Source: Diplocloster modestus
GTDB lineage: Bacteria > Bacillota > Clostridia > Lachnospirales > Lachnospiraceae
DNA length: 64,000 nt
Assembly: GCF_019042245.1 (NCBI RefSeq)
Contig: NZ_JAHQCX010000015.1
Location: 62,001-126,000, forward strand
Direction of reading: 5' to 3'
A model generated the notes under the pieces. That model was not told where the DNA came from. It saw only the letters and a program-made list of their open reading frames with translations, and did no database searches. This document shows positions 9,955 through 18,937 of the stretch, piece by piece (position 1 is the first letter of the stretch; each line of letters begins with the position of its first letter). The position numbers and the translations under genes were made by a program.

Positions 9955-9986
9955 CTATGGCTGATTCCCCCAACAGTCAGCCATAG
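9955..9986. other. Intergenic hairpin between ygeY and ygeW
   Basis: Perfect 10-bp arms CTATGGCTGA and TCAGCCATAG enclose 12 nt. No T-run follows, so it looks more like an mRNA processing or stability stem than a strong terminator. Confidence 0.6.
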
Positions 9987-10017
9987 CTACTCATAAATAT
10001 CTAAAGGAGATAAAAAA

Positions 10018-11211
10018 ATGAAAACATTACAGGATTACATCGATAAGCTAAACCAATTGAATTTCAAAGAAATGTATAACAACGACTTTTTCCTGACCTG
10101 GGAAAAAACCGATGATGAACTGGAAGCGGTATGGACCGTAGCCGACGCACTGCGTTTCATGAGGGAAAACAATATTTCCACAAAAGTATTTGAAAGCGGT
10201 CTTGGTATTTCCCTGTTCCGCGACAATTCCACCAGAACCCGTTTCTCCTTTGCATCCGCCTGCAACCTGTTAGGCCTTGAAGTACAGGATCTGGACGAGG
10301 GCAAGTCCCAGATCGCCCACGGTGAAACCGTCCGGGAAACTGCCAATATGATTTCCTTCATGGCCGATGTCATCGGAATCCGTGATGACATGTACATCGG
10401 AAAAGGAAATGCCTATATGCACGAAGTATCCGACTCGGTAAAACAGGGCAATATCGACGGAATCCTGGAGCAGCGCCCTACTCTTGTTAACCTGCAGTGT
10501 GATATCGACCATCCGACCCAGTGTATGGCAGATATGCTGCACATCATCCACGAGTTCGGCGGTGTGGAGAACTTAAAAGGCAAGAAGCTGGCCATGACCT
10601 GGGCTTACTCTCCTTCCTACGGCAAGCCGCTCTCCGTTCCTCAGGGTGTCATCGGCCTGATGACCCGTATGGGTATGGAAGTGGTGCTGGCGCATCCGGA
10701 AGGCTACGAAGTAATGCCTGAGGTAGAAGAAGTTGCCAAGAAAAACGCGGCAGCATCCGGTGGTAGCTACCGCAGAACTAACGATATGAAGGAAGCCTTC
10801 AAAGACGCTGATATCGTATATCCGAAGAGCTGGGCTCCGTTCGCCGCTATGGAAGAAAGAACCAAACTGTACGGCGAGGGTGACACCGAGGGTATCAATA
10901 AATTGGAAAAAGAGCTGCTGGCACAGAACGCAGAGTACAAAGACTGGGCATGTACGGAAGAAATGATGTCTTTAACCAAAGACGGCAAAGCCCTCTATCT
11001 GCACTGCCTGCCCGCCGACATCTCCGGTTTAAGCTGTGAAAGCGGCGAAGTGGACGCCTCCGTATTCGACCGTTACCGCAATCCCTTATACAAGGAAGCC
11101 AGCTACAAGCCCTATGTCATCGCAGCTATGATCCTGCTCAGCAAATTCGAAGATCCGGCCGCTCTGATGAAAAAACTGGAAGAGCGTGACATTCCTCGTA
11201 TCTTTAGATAA
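10018..11211 (+). CDS. ygeW: YgeW knotted carbamoyltransferase
   Basis: This 397-residue protein belongs to the aspartate/ornithine carbamoyltransferase superfamily. The carbamoyl-phosphate loop is S71-T-R-T-R75, and LHCLPA near residue 325 is the ornithine-carbamoyltransferase-type motif. YgeW proteins have a trefoil knot and an unassigned second substrate. In the purine cluster they probably run in reverse, releasing carbamoyl phosphate from a ureido compound, with the carbamate kinase downstream making ATP (inference). The ATG follows AAAGGAG. A 111-nt gap with a hairpin separates it from ygeY. Confidence 0.92.
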   Translation: MKTLQDYIDKLNQLNFKEMYNNDFFLTWEKTDDELEAVWTVADALRFMRENNISTKVFESGLGISLFRDNSTRTRFSFASACNLLGLEVQDLDEGKSQIAHGETVRETANMISFMADVIGIRDDMYIGKGNAYMHEVSDSVKQGNIDGILEQRPTLVNLQCDIDHPTQCMADMLHIIHEFGGVENLKGKKLAMTWAYSPSYGKPLSVPQGVIGLMTRMGMEVVLAHPEGYEVMPEVEEVAKKNAAASGGSYRRTNDMKEAFKDADIVYPKSWAPFAAMEERTKLYGEGDTEGINKLEKELLAQNAEYKDWACTEEMMSLTKDGKALYLHCLPADISGLSCESGEVDASVFDRYRNPLYKEASYKPYVIAAMILLSKFEDPAALMKKLEERDIPRIFR

Positions 11212-11251
11212 AACTGTCTGGGAGTATTGATGGGACTGGGGGCCGAGGACC

Positions 11252-11313
11252 GGGAAGAGAGGGAAACGGCGGAGCCCTGGAACCGGGCGGCTCCGCCGTT
11301 TCCCTCTCTTCCC
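11252..11313. terminator. Perfect 25-bp palindrome after ygeW
   Basis: Arms 11252-11276 and 11289-11313 are exact inverted copies around a 12-nt loop (CTGGAACCGGGC). The GC-rich stem would be extremely stable in either transcript. Only a weak T-rich tail (TGCTTTA) follows, so it is an atypical terminator or an mRNA 3'-end protector. It separates ygeW from the carbamate kinase gene. Confidence 0.7.
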
Positions 11314-11439
11314 TGCTTTACATAAGGCCGGTTTGCAGGTTCTGACAGATTAGTGTTATGTTATTGCAGAACTTATTGTGTTTTTCATTGTTGTCATGTG
11401 AATTGTAATTAAAATTTCGGTATTCAATATAATAAATTG

Positions 11440-11464
11440 GAGGCCGGTTTGACATCCCGGCCTC
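11440..11464 (+). promoter_or_regulatory. Leader hairpin upstream of the carbamate kinase gene
   Basis: GAGGCCGG (11440-11447) pairs with CCGGCCTC (11457-11464) around a 9-nt loop and is followed by TCTTCTAT. It lies 46 nt before the ATG in the otherwise AT-rich stretch 11320-11510 and could act as a weak terminator or attenuator. I see no gene in that stretch. Confidence 0.45.
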
Positions 11465-11510
11465 TCTTCTATACCTATATGTGCTGAAATACGCACGAGT
11501 GGAGGAAATT

Positions 11511-12452
11511 ATGAGTAAAAAAAGAATTGTCATAGCCTTGGGCGGCAATGCCCTGGGAGATACCCTGCCGGAACAGATGGCCGCTGTAAAAATCACCTCC
11601 AAAGCCATCGCCGATCTCATAGAAGAAGGGCATGAAGTCGTCGTATCCCACGGAAACGGCCCACAGGTAGGAATGATTAACAATGCCATGGCCGCGCTGA
11701 GCCGTGAAAATCCGAAACAGCCCAACACTCCCCTCTCTGTCTGTGTAGCCATGAGCCAGGCTTACATCGGCTATGATCTGCAGAACGCTTTGCGGGAAGA
11801 ACTTCGCAGCCGGGGCCATTATGATATTCCGGTTGTCACCATGGTGACCCAGGTCCGGGTAGATCCGGATGATCCGGCTTTTGAGAATCCCTCCAAGCCG
11901 ATCGGGCACTTTATGACCAAAGAGCAAGCCGATATCTCGGCCGAAAAATATGGATACATCATGAAGGAAGATGCCGGACGCGGCTACCGCCGTGTAGTTG
12001 CCTCTCCAAGGCCCGTGGAGATCGTAGAATCAGACGCGATCCGCACTTTGGTGGAGAGCGGTAATATCGTCATCGCCGGCGGTGGCGGCGGGATTCCGGT
12101 AACCCTGCAGGGGAATCATCTAAAAGGCGCCAGCGCGGTCATCGATAAAGACTTCGCCAGCTGCCTGATGGCCCAGGAACTGGATGCCGACTATCTGATC
12201 ATCTTAACCGCTGTGGAGAAAGTGGCCATCAATTTCGGCAAACCGGATGTAAAATGGTTGTCCGAAATAACCGTTGACGAGGCGAAGAAATATATGGAGG
12301 AGGGACACTTCGCTCCCGGCTCCATGCTTCCGAAGGTGCAGGCTGCTGTGCAGTTTGCCTCCTCGAAACCCGGACGTACCGCGCTGATCACCCTGCTGGA
12401 AAAGGCAAAGGATGGGATCGAAGGTAAGACCGGGACGATTATCCGTCAGTAA
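11511..12452 (+). CDS. arcC: Carbamate kinase (YqeA/ArcC)
   Basis: This 313-residue amino-acid-kinase-fold enzyme has ALGGNALGD at the N-terminus, SHGNGPQVG near residue 48 and AGGGGGIPV near 190, all typical of carbamate kinases. It transfers phosphate from carbamoyl phosphate to ADP, giving ATP, CO2 and ammonia in the cytoplasm. Following ygeW, it probably completes the energy-yielding end of ureide breakdown. The ATG at 11511 follows GGAGG; an in-frame ATG ten codons earlier lacks a site. It converges on the EamA transporter gene with only 8 nt between stop codons. Confidence 0.93.
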   Translation: MSKKRIVIALGGNALGDTLPEQMAAVKITSKAIADLIEEGHEVVVSHGNGPQVGMINNAMAALSRENPKQPNTPLSVCVAMSQAYIGYDLQNALREELRSRGHYDIPVVTMVTQVRVDPDDPAFENPSKPIGHFMTKEQADISAEKYGYIMKEDAGRGYRRVVASPRPVEIVESDAIRTLVESGNIVIAGGGGGIPVTLQGNHLKGASAVIDKDFASCLMAQELDADYLIILTAVEKVAINFGKPDVKWLSEITVDEAKKYMEEGHFAPGSMLPKVQAAVQFASSKPGRTALITLLEKAKDGIEGKTGTIIRQ

Positions 12453-12460
12453 TACTTCCA

Positions 12461-13411
12461 TTACTTTCCGGGGAAGGCTTGCGTTACCCTTTCAGCGGCC
12501 TTCCCTGGAAAATGCGTATTGGCGATATATACGCCGGCAATAATCAAAAATGCCCCTATCATCTGCAATCCTGAAAAACCTTCTTTCAAAATCAGTATTC
12601 CCGCAACAATTGAAACTACCGTTGCTGCCCCGATAAATGAAGAGGTGCGATTGACACCTATCCTGGAAATAGCCACATTCGAAAGGAAAAAAGCGAGGAC
12701 GGAGCAGCCAACACCCTGGTACAGGATCGCAATTAGAAAACTCATACTGGTGAATGGCAATCGTATTACATCATTCAGGTTTCCGTTCAAAGACGCTTCC
12801 AAAACGGCAAGAACTCCAAATACAATCGCCCCGGCTGCAAGCATTACAAATGTTATTTCGCCTCCGGTATATTCTGGTGCTTTTTCAACAAACACACTAT
12901 ACAATGCGTAGGAAATAACAGCGACCGTAAGCATTGCATATCCAACAAACGAAAAACTCGCTGCTGCGCCCACTGCAAACACAGTTACAAGAACGCCGGC
13001 TAATGTCACTAGAATTCCTATCACTTGCTTTTTTCGAGGTTTTTTGTGTAATATGAAGGTAGATGCCAGTAGAGAAATTACGGGTATACATGCCAAAAAG
13101 GCTCCGCTTTCCGATGCAGTCGTGCTGCGAATCCCGATTGTTTCGCCGATAAAATAAATGCAAGGGCTAAATAAAGCTACTGTTATCAGCGGCTTTAATT
13201 TTTTACCTTTTAGATGTATTTTTATAATACCGCCGAACGCACACAATCCCATCACAATTATGGCAACCAAAAATCTCCATCCTAACAAACTCAGGGTACT
13301 GGCGTCATTGGCTGCCTGTTTGGTGAATATATAACTTAACCCAAAAAGTGTCTCACACCCCAATGCACAAAGGCATCCGATTAAAACATCCTTATGCTCT
13401 CTTTTATTCAC
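12461..13411 (-). CDS. EamA (DMT) family transporter
   Basis: This 316-residue membrane protein has about ten hydrophobic segments and two EamA repeats (near 12-145 and 160-300). The first begins with CETLFGLSYIFTKQAA. EamA proteins export or import small metabolites such as amino acids, but the substrate cannot be read from sequence. Translation probably starts at a GTG with GGAG 8 nt upstream. The last codons encode FPGK twice, and their DNA forms a 14-bp inverted repeat with one mismatch (12465-12478 and 12498-12511). That stem may double as a terminator between the convergent genes. A role with the purine locus is only positional. Confidence 0.85.
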   Translation of the reverse strand: MNKREHKDVLIGCLCALGCETLFGLSYIFTKQAANDASTLSLLGWRFLVAIIVMGLCAFGGIIKIHLKGKKLKPLITVALFSPCIYFIGETIGIRSTTASESGAFLACIPVISLLASTFILHKKPRKKQVIGILVTLAGVLVTVFAVGAAASFSFVGYAMLTVAVISYALYSVFVEKAPEYTGGEITFVMLAAGAIVFGVLAVLEASLNGNLNDVIRLPFTSMSFLIAILYQGVGCSVLAFFLSNVAISRIGVNRTSSFIGAATVVSIVAGILILKEGFSGLQMIGAFLIIAGVYIANTHFPGKAAERVTQAFPGK

Positions 13412-13505
13412 TGTCTATACTCCAAATCCCGATATATTGTGTCGTTTCAGCAAAAACATTGTACAGATAGAACTGTTTTCAAACGTCAGAGCAGATTACG
13501 CACAA

Positions 13506-13596
13506 AAGAGGACGAAACCTGGCGGGACACCCGGCACGGTCAAGCCGCCTTCGGCGTATTGCCACGGATCCTGCTGATCAGAGGTTTCGTCCTCTT
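13506..13596. repeat. 91-bp inverted-repeat element
   Basis: Perfect 15-bp arms AAGAGGACGAAACCT (13506-13520) and its complement (13582-13596) enclose 61 nt of GC-rich DNA. It lies 58 nt past the stop of the threonine-synthase-like gene, inside the 242-nt gap before the EamA start. It may be a terminator stem or a small mobile palindrome. I see no gene in the gap. Confidence 0.6.
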
Positions 13597-13653
13597 AGAA
13601 GTTACCTGGTTTTTCTAAATGCTACATTTTCTATATCCCATGTTTTCTATATG

Positions 13654-14895
13654 CTACTGCGGCCCGCCGCTTTTTGCGAAAGCCTCCAGCAGTAAATCCA
13701 TCTGCGGAGGTATGTGAATCGGTTCTCCTGCCGCTTTGACCGCATTATTTACATCCTTTAAGCCGTTACCCGTTACAATGCTGACCACGGACGATCCTTT
13801 CGGAATCAGACCCAGTTCCACTGCTTTTTTGACACCGGCGGTTCCGGTCACACCGGCAGGTTCACCAAAGACCCCGCAGGTTCGTCCCAGCAGCCGCATG
13901 GCAGCCAGTATTTCATCGTCGGACACTTCTACGGTGACACCGTTTGACTCCAAAATGGCGTTAACCGCCTTATCCGGGTTGCGGGGTACACCGACGGCGA
14001 TACTATCTGCGATGGTGTTTTCTTCCATAGGCTCAAGCGGCATATTGGTTCTGGCCGCGCGGTTAATCGGATAGCAGCCCGATGCCTGTACGCTGATCAG
14101 CTTCGGTAAACGGTCGATAAATCCAGCCTCATGCAGATCCTTTAACCCCTTCCAGACTCCGGCGATGGAACAGCCGTCGCCTACGGAGATCGCTACGTAG
14201 TCAGGCATCTGAAAGTTCAGCTGCTCCGCGATTTCCAGCGCTACCGTCTTCTTTCCCTCCATCAGATAGGGATTGATCGCCGCATTCCGGTTATACCAGC
14301 CCCAGCGGTCGATGGCTTCCGCCGACAGCCGGAATGTGTCCTCATAGGTTCCCTGCACGCTGATCACCGTGGCTCCGAATATCATAAGCTGGGACACTTT
14401 TCCCTTCGGCGCCCTCTCAGGCACAAAGATAAAGGTCTTATAACCGGCGGCTGCCGCATTTCCGGCCAGGGATGAGGCCGCATTTCCGGTGGAGGAGCAG
14501 GCGATGGTATCGGCCCCTGCTTCGTAAGCCTTGGCCACAGCCATGGCTGAGGCGCGATCCTTCATGCTCGCCGTGGGATTGATTCCGTCATCCTTGATAT
14601 ACAGGGTTTTGATGCCGATCTTCTCCGCCAGACGGTCCGCTTTGTAGAGAGGGGACCAGCCCACCCGAAGCTTTGGATAATTTCCTTCTTCTCCTACCGG
14701 GAGGAACTCCCGGTAGCGCCACATGGAATAATCTTTCCGCTCTGTCAGCTGCTCTTTCGTCAAATGCCCTTTTATATGGTTATAATCATATTTGATATCC
14801 AAAATACCGCCGCATTTGTGACAGGTCGTCACGTTAGGGACAGCTTCATGCTCCGCGCCGCATCGGACACAGACGGCTGAAATAACATGTCTCAT
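13654..14895 (-). CDS. Threonine synthase-like PLP enzyme
   Basis: This 413-residue protein starts with a zinc-ribbon-like pair (C9-x2-C12 and C25-x2-C28) seen in many type-II threonine synthases. The PLP lysine is K112 in PTASMKDRA, the substrate loop is CSSTGNAASSLAGN and the phosphate loop is SVGDGCSIAG. Threonine synthase turns O-phosphohomoserine into threonine. No other threonine-pathway genes are nearby. It is cotranscribed with a second unusual PLP enzyme 20 nt upstream, so a catabolic beta-replacement or elimination on another amino acid is possible (inference). The ribosome site is weak. Confidence 0.8.
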   Translation of the reverse strand: MRHVISAVCVRCGAEHEAVPNVTTCHKCGGILDIKYDYNHIKGHLTKEQLTERKDYSMWRYREFLPVGEEGNYPKLRVGWSPLYKADRLAEKIGIKTLYIKDDGINPTASMKDRASAMAVAKAYEAGADTIACSSTGNAASSLAGNAAAAGYKTFIFVPERAPKGKVSQLMIFGATVISVQGTYEDTFRLSAEAIDRWGWYNRNAAINPYLMEGKKTVALEIAEQLNFQMPDYVAISVGDGCSIAGVWKGLKDLHEAGFIDRLPKLISVQASGCYPINRAARTNMPLEPMEENTIADSIAVGVPRNPDKAVNAILESNGVTVEVSDDEILAAMRLLGRTCGVFGEPAGVTGTAGVKKAVELGLIPKGSSVVSIVTGNGLKDVNNAVKAAGEPIHIPPQMDLLLEAFAKSGGPQ

Positions 14896-14915
14896 TCTCT
14901 TTGCACCCTTCCCTT

Positions 14916-16391
14916 CTACAGATTCTTAAGCAGTCCGGTGTTCTCATTGAATTCCTGAATCAGTTCATCGATCTGGGCGGCCTGTTTATGTACGGCGCCC
15001 CAGGTATTTTCATAGTCATACCACAGCGCGTTCAGTTCTTCCACCGTTCTGCCCTGCTGCTCTACCCAGGTGTAATATTTCAGATTATGAATCCGCTTCC
15101 TGCCCACGTAGGTCAGTTCTTCCAGGTTATCCGTCTTAATGGACTGCAAATGAGTATGATAATCGATCGCCGCCTTCCTCGTGCTATATTCGCCATCCTC
15201 TTCCCGCAACTCATCGATTCTGGAACCATACATAGCGGCGGAATCCGTCAGAACTGTGGCCACCACATCATTCTCCGTCAATTCGTAATATTTGGCCATC
15301 TTGATTGCGCACAGAACGTTGGCAATTCCTGAGATTCCCATGAAAGCAAGTTCATCCACCAGGTTCGGATCAACTCCCGCTTCTTTTATCAGATATTCGC
15401 GTCCTTCCGGTTCATTGAACAGGCGCAGCAATTTCTGGCTGTCTTCGTCATCGATAGCAATGACCATATCCGTATTCTTTACATTGTGAATCCACGGCAC
15501 GTGCTTGTCACCGATCCCTTCGATCCGGTGGCCCCCGAATCCGTTGTTTAACAGGGTCGGACATTGCAGCGCCTCTCCCACGCCCAGCTTAAGTCCAGGG
15601 AATTTTTCTTTCAGATAATCGCCGGTTCCTGTGGTTCCCGCGGAACCGGAAGTAAAGCAGGCGCCGGCCAGATGACTATTCTCATCGGCTATGCTAAGAT
15701 AAGCCTCTTCAACCGCGTTACCGGTCACCGCGTAATGCCACAGATGGTTGCCCATCTCCTCAAACTGGTTGAAGATCATGACATCATCTCTGGTGTTGCG
15801 AAGCTCCCAGGTTTTGTCAAAGATCTCTTTTACATTGCTCTCGCAGCCGGGTGTGGCAATGATCTCCGTAGCCACCGTCTTAAGCCAGTCGAACCGTTCC
15901 CGGCTCATCTGCGCCGGCAGGATCGCGATAGAGTCACAGGACAAAAGCTTGGAATTGAACGCGCCGCCCCGGCAATAGTTGCCGGTGGACGGCCATACCG
16001 CTTTCTGCCGGCTGGCATCAAACTGTCCGGTCACCAGCCTGGGCGCCAGACATCCGAAGGAGGCTCCTACTTTATGGCAGCCGGTCGGGAAGAATTTTCC
16101 GATCATACACAGGATCTTCGCATCCACACCGGTAAGTTCCTTGGGAAGCACGATAAAATTCGGGCTGCCGAACAGGCCGCCGCTCTCTTTCGGCTCATTT
16201 TTCCATGTAATCCGAAACAGGTTCAAGGGATTGATATCCCACAGACCTACACTTTTTAACTGTTCTTGAATCGCTTCGGGTACCTTATTAGGATTTCTCA
16301 TCTGCTCAAAAGTGGGAATGATGATATTTTTTTCCTTTGCCCGCTCAATATTTCTAGCCAATGCCTCTTGTTTCCTGGTTAAATCAATCAC
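14916..16391 (-). CDS. Fold-type-II PLP-dependent enzyme of unassigned function
   Basis: This protein of about 490 residues carries fold-type-II PLP hallmarks. The probable Schiff-base lysine is about residue 107 (TGCHKVGAS), the substrate loop is PSTGNYCRGGA and the glycine-rich phosphate loop is SGSAGTTGTG. Its long C-terminal helical extension (RIDELREEDG to the end) is absent from cysteine synthases. I cannot assign a substrate; amino-acid lyases and the beta subunit of 2-amino-4-ketopentanoate thiolase are candidates. AGGAGG (16401-16406) directly touches an ATG at 16400 but is 9 nt from an in-frame GTG at 16391, so I favour GTG. Its promoter at 16453-16481 excludes longer starts. It is first in a two-gene run with the threonine-synthase-like gene. 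Confidence 0.75.
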   Translation of the reverse strand: MIDLTRKQEALARNIERAKEKNIIIPTFEQMRNPNKVPEAIQEQLKSVGLWDINPLNLFRITWKNEPKESGGLFGSPNFIVLPKELTGVDAKILCMIGKFFPTGCHKVGASFGCLAPRLVTGQFDASRQKAVWPSTGNYCRGGAFNSKLLSCDSIAILPAQMSRERFDWLKTVATEIIATPGCESNVKEIFDKTWELRNTRDDVMIFNQFEEMGNHLWHYAVTGNAVEEAYLSIADENSHLAGACFTSGSAGTTGTGDYLKEKFPGLKLGVGEALQCPTLLNNGFGGHRIEGIGDKHVPWIHNVKNTDMVIAIDDEDSQKLLRLFNEPEGREYLIKEAGVDPNLVDELAFMGISGIANVLCAIKMAKYYELTENDVVATVLTDSAAMYGSRIDELREEDGEYSTRKAAIDYHTHLQSIKTDNLEELTYVGRKRIHNLKYYTWVEQQGRTVEELNALWYDYENTWGAVHKQAAQIDELIQEFNENTGLLKNL

Positions 16392-16452
16392 TATATTCAT
16401 CCTCCTGAAATATGTAGTTTTAGGCGTACCCCAACTGTAACCTATGTGTAAT

Positions 16453-16481
16453 ATTATAGCATCTGGAGGTGTTTTATTCAA
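16453..16481 (-). promoter_or_regulatory. Strong promoter for the two-gene PLP run
   Basis: Read leftward, TTGAAT (16476-16481), a 17-nt spacer and a perfect TATAAT (16453-16458) form a strong sigma-A promoter. Transcription would start near 16446, about 55 nt before the start codon. Confidence 0.75.
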
Positions 16482-16577
16482 TGAATCTGATGGATTATCA
16501 AGAGTATTTGTGGATTGGGCTTCATTGGCCCCGTCCGGTTCAAGTTTTGATTCTGCCTGGAATTTAATCCGGAACCT

Positions 16578-17282
16578 TCAGCGGAATGAATAGTAATGAA
16601 GCAGACATTCTTTTACTGTTTTGTATCGGGCACGGCTGACAGGAACACTGCGGCCATCGGTAAATTCGGCGGACAGGGCCGTTAGTTTTCTTAGTTTTGC
16701 CATGTTTAGTGCATAGCTTTGATGGCATCTTACAAAATAAGACGGAAAACGTTCCATGATGTCGTCTAATTTTATGTAGCATTTCCACTGGCGGTTCTGG
16801 CCGTGGAGGTAGATTACATGTTTATCGCTTTCCAGATAGGAGATGTCTGCCAGGGGGATTTTCTGTATTCCGTTTCTGCTCTTTAGGATCAGGGTGTCTT
16901 TTTCTTCCTGGTGGCATCGGACAAGAGCGGTGTTTAGGGCTGCTTTCAGATCATCCAACGGAATTGGTTTGGGAAGGCAGTAGATAGGGTCGGTATCAAA
17001 TATTTCCTCCGGCACATCCGGATCGGAACTCATCCAGATGAATTTGATCTCGGGACATTTTTGACGGATGGCTTTTGATTCATTTATGGAAGCGCTGGTA
17101 TCTTTGGAGATATCAGACAGGATCAGGTCGGGGTAAGTTCTGCCCGCACTGATCTCTGCGGTCAGGGAGTCCAGAGATTCATAGATATCGTTTTTCATTT
17201 CCTGTCTGTAAGATGCGGATACCACTTTGGCGATTTCTTTTTGAATGCATTTGTTCCCATCACAAACGGCCAGTCTTATCAT
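16578..17282 (-). CDS. LytTR-family response regulator
   Basis: This 234-residue regulator has a receiver domain (1-120) with phospho-acceptor D57 in LILSDIS, and a C-terminal LytTR DNA-binding domain (about 138-232: ISYLESDKHVIYLHG, FVRCHQSYALN). The acidic pocket holds D8 followed by glycine rather than a second acidic residue, so phosphorylation may be weak. AAGGAGG precedes the ATG. No histidine kinase is adjacent, so it is an orphan regulator. It lies between the PLP run and the permease, both read in the same direction. Confidence 0.88.
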   Translation of the reverse strand: MIRLAVCDGNKCIQKEIAKVVSASYRQEMKNDIYESLDSLTAEISAGRTYPDLILSDISKDTSASINESKAIRQKCPEIKFIWMSSDPDVPEEIFDTDPIYCLPKPIPLDDLKAALNTALVRCHQEEKDTLILKSRNGIQKIPLADISYLESDKHVIYLHGQNRQWKCYIKLDDIMERFPSYFVRCHQSYALNMAKLRKLTALSAEFTDGRSVPVSRARYKTVKECLLHYYSFR

Positions 17283-17312
17283 GCGGATTCCTCCTTGGTA
17301 TGTTCTCAGACT

Positions 17313-17341
17313 ATTATAACGTAGCTGGCCGCCGGCAACAA
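17313..17341 (-). promoter_or_regulatory. Promoter of the LytTR regulator
   Basis: TTGTTG (17336-17341), a 17-nt spacer and TATAAT (17313-17318), read leftward, lie 31 nt upstream of the regulator's ATG. Confidence 0.7.
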
Positions 17342-17429
17342 GACAGCCTGCATTTTTGCGCATTATTTCAGCATAAAATGAAAATTATTTTTTGATGACA
17401 CTGTGATGCCGATACCTAAAAATAATTTT

Positions 17430-17478
17430 CGTGAAAAGGCGGGCGATAAGCGCTTCGCTTATCGCCCGCCTTTTCACG
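17430..17478. terminator. Bidirectional rho-independent terminator, 23-bp perfect stem
   Basis: Arms 17430-17452 and 17456-17478 are exact inverted copies with a 3-nt loop. The GC-rich core GGCGGGCGATAAGCG is bracketed by AAAA and TTTT, so it works from both sides. It ends the permease transcript 23 nt after its stop codon. Confidence 0.85.
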
Positions 17479-17501
17479 CGCCTGGTTTCCCTGCGCTGCG
17501 G

Positions 17502-18845
17502 TTAAGAATCCTCCTGCGGTTTTTCCTTTGGAATAATACAGTTCAGCAGAACTGCCACAATCGTCGCTACCACAACCGCTGATTTTCCAAAAATGGTTGT
17601 CACCCAGCCCGGAAACATAGCCAAGGCTTCCGGTACCAGGGTAATCCCCATTCCCAATGCGACGGCCAGGCCCACAATCGCCGTATTCCGGTAATTCAGC
17701 GGCTCCTGGCTGATCAGCTTAATCCCTGTCATGGTGATGGAGGCAAACACAGATACCGTGGCGCCGCCCAGCACGCACTGAGGAATCGTTGTGAGAATCG
17801 ATGCAAACTTGGGTACAGAGCCAGCCAGGAAGATAATGACTGCGGCCAGACCCAGTACACACCGGTTTACCACTTTCGTGGTAGCTACGATCCCCACATT
17901 CTGGCTGAAAGTTGCAGTAGGCAATCCCCCAAAGAATGCGCCAATCACACTGGCCACGCCGTTACCGATGATACCGCCGGACAGCTCCCGATCCGTCGGC
18001 TCCCGGTCCAGTCCACCCGCTGTGGTCGCGGACAGATCCCCGATGGCCTGCACCGAATTAACGATGTACAGGATGGATATGGATATTATGGTCGAAACTT
18101 CGAACTTGATCCCAAAGTGCATGGGCTTTGCAATATAAAACCAGTCGGCCTGGGAGATCGCCGTAAAATCCACCATTCCGAGGCAGACCGCCAGCACATA
18201 GCCGACAATAATGCCAATCAGAATCGAAGACAGTTTGAAGAATCCCTTTCCGAAATGGTTCAGCCCTACCACCAGAATCAGCGTGACAATCGCCACAAAC
18301 CAGTTTTTCGCGCTGCCATAATCCGCGCTGCCCTGTCCTCCGGCCATATAGTTAATCGCCGTGGGATACAAAGACAGCCCAATCGTGAATACCACCGTTC
18401 CTGCCACTAACGGAGGAAACAACGGCCTGAGCCATTTGATAAAAATGCCTACGACGACTGCCACGATACCGCCCACCAACTGAGCGCCAAAAATCGTAGC
18501 CACATCGAAGTCGCCTGCAATTGCCTGAAGCGATGCCAGGTAGGCAAAACTGACACCCATGATAACCGGTAATCCGGATCCGATATACTTTCCGATCGGA
18601 AACAGTTGGATTAACGTCGCAACCGCTGCGACCAACAGCGCTGCCTGCACAAGCACCACTTTGTCGGACGGAGTCATCGTACCCTTATCGATAGCCACCC
18701 CAGCCACGATAATCGCCGGTGTCACGCACCCCACAATCATAGCCACTACATGCTGCAACGCTAACGGCAGTGCCTGCCGCATAGCCGGAATCCCCTGGAT
18801 CTCAAAAACTGAGGCTCCGGTCTTTAATTTGAGATGGTTGTTCAT
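17502..18845 (-). CDS. NCS2-family xanthine/urate:cation symporter
   Basis: This 447-residue membrane protein has about 12-14 hydrophobic segments. It carries the NCS2 signature region GGLPTATFSQNVG near residues 300-312, whose QNVG form is typical of xanthine and uric-acid carriers rather than uracil carriers (known). It would import purines for the xanthine dehydrogenase locus upstream in the window. GGAGG precedes the ATG, and the gene has its own strong promoter and terminator, so it is monocistronic. I looked for a purine riboswitch in its leader and saw none. Confidence 0.9.
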   Translation of the reverse strand: MNNHLKLKTGASVFEIQGIPAMRQALPLALQHVVAMIVGCVTPAIIVAGVAIDKGTMTPSDKVVLVQAALLVAAVATLIQLFPIGKYIGSGLPVIMGVSFAYLASLQAIAGDFDVATIFGAQLVGGIVAVVVGIFIKWLRPLFPPLVAGTVVFTIGLSLYPTAINYMAGGQGSADYGSAKNWFVAIVTLILVVGLNHFGKGFFKLSSILIGIIVGYVLAVCLGMVDFTAISQADWFYIAKPMHFGIKFEVSTIISISILYIVNSVQAIGDLSATTAGGLDREPTDRELSGGIIGNGVASVIGAFFGGLPTATFSQNVGIVATTKVVNRCVLGLAAVIIFLAGSVPKFASILTTIPQCVLGGATVSVFASITMTGIKLISQEPLNYRNTAIVGLAVALGMGITLVPEALAMFPGWVTTIFGKSAVVVATIVAVLLNCIIPKEKPQEDS

Positions 18846-18937
18846 AAATCATGATCCTCCTGTTTTCATCTTCATCCAATGGAATGAATCACCCAAAACA
18901 TTCTATCGGATCATTTGATTTATCATCACCCTATCCC

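Noticed and set aside
16401-16481. A longer N-terminus for the unassigned PLP enzyme
   Set aside because: The extra 27 codons overlap the TTGAAT/TATAAT promoter and the ribosome site, so they cannot be translated from that transcript.
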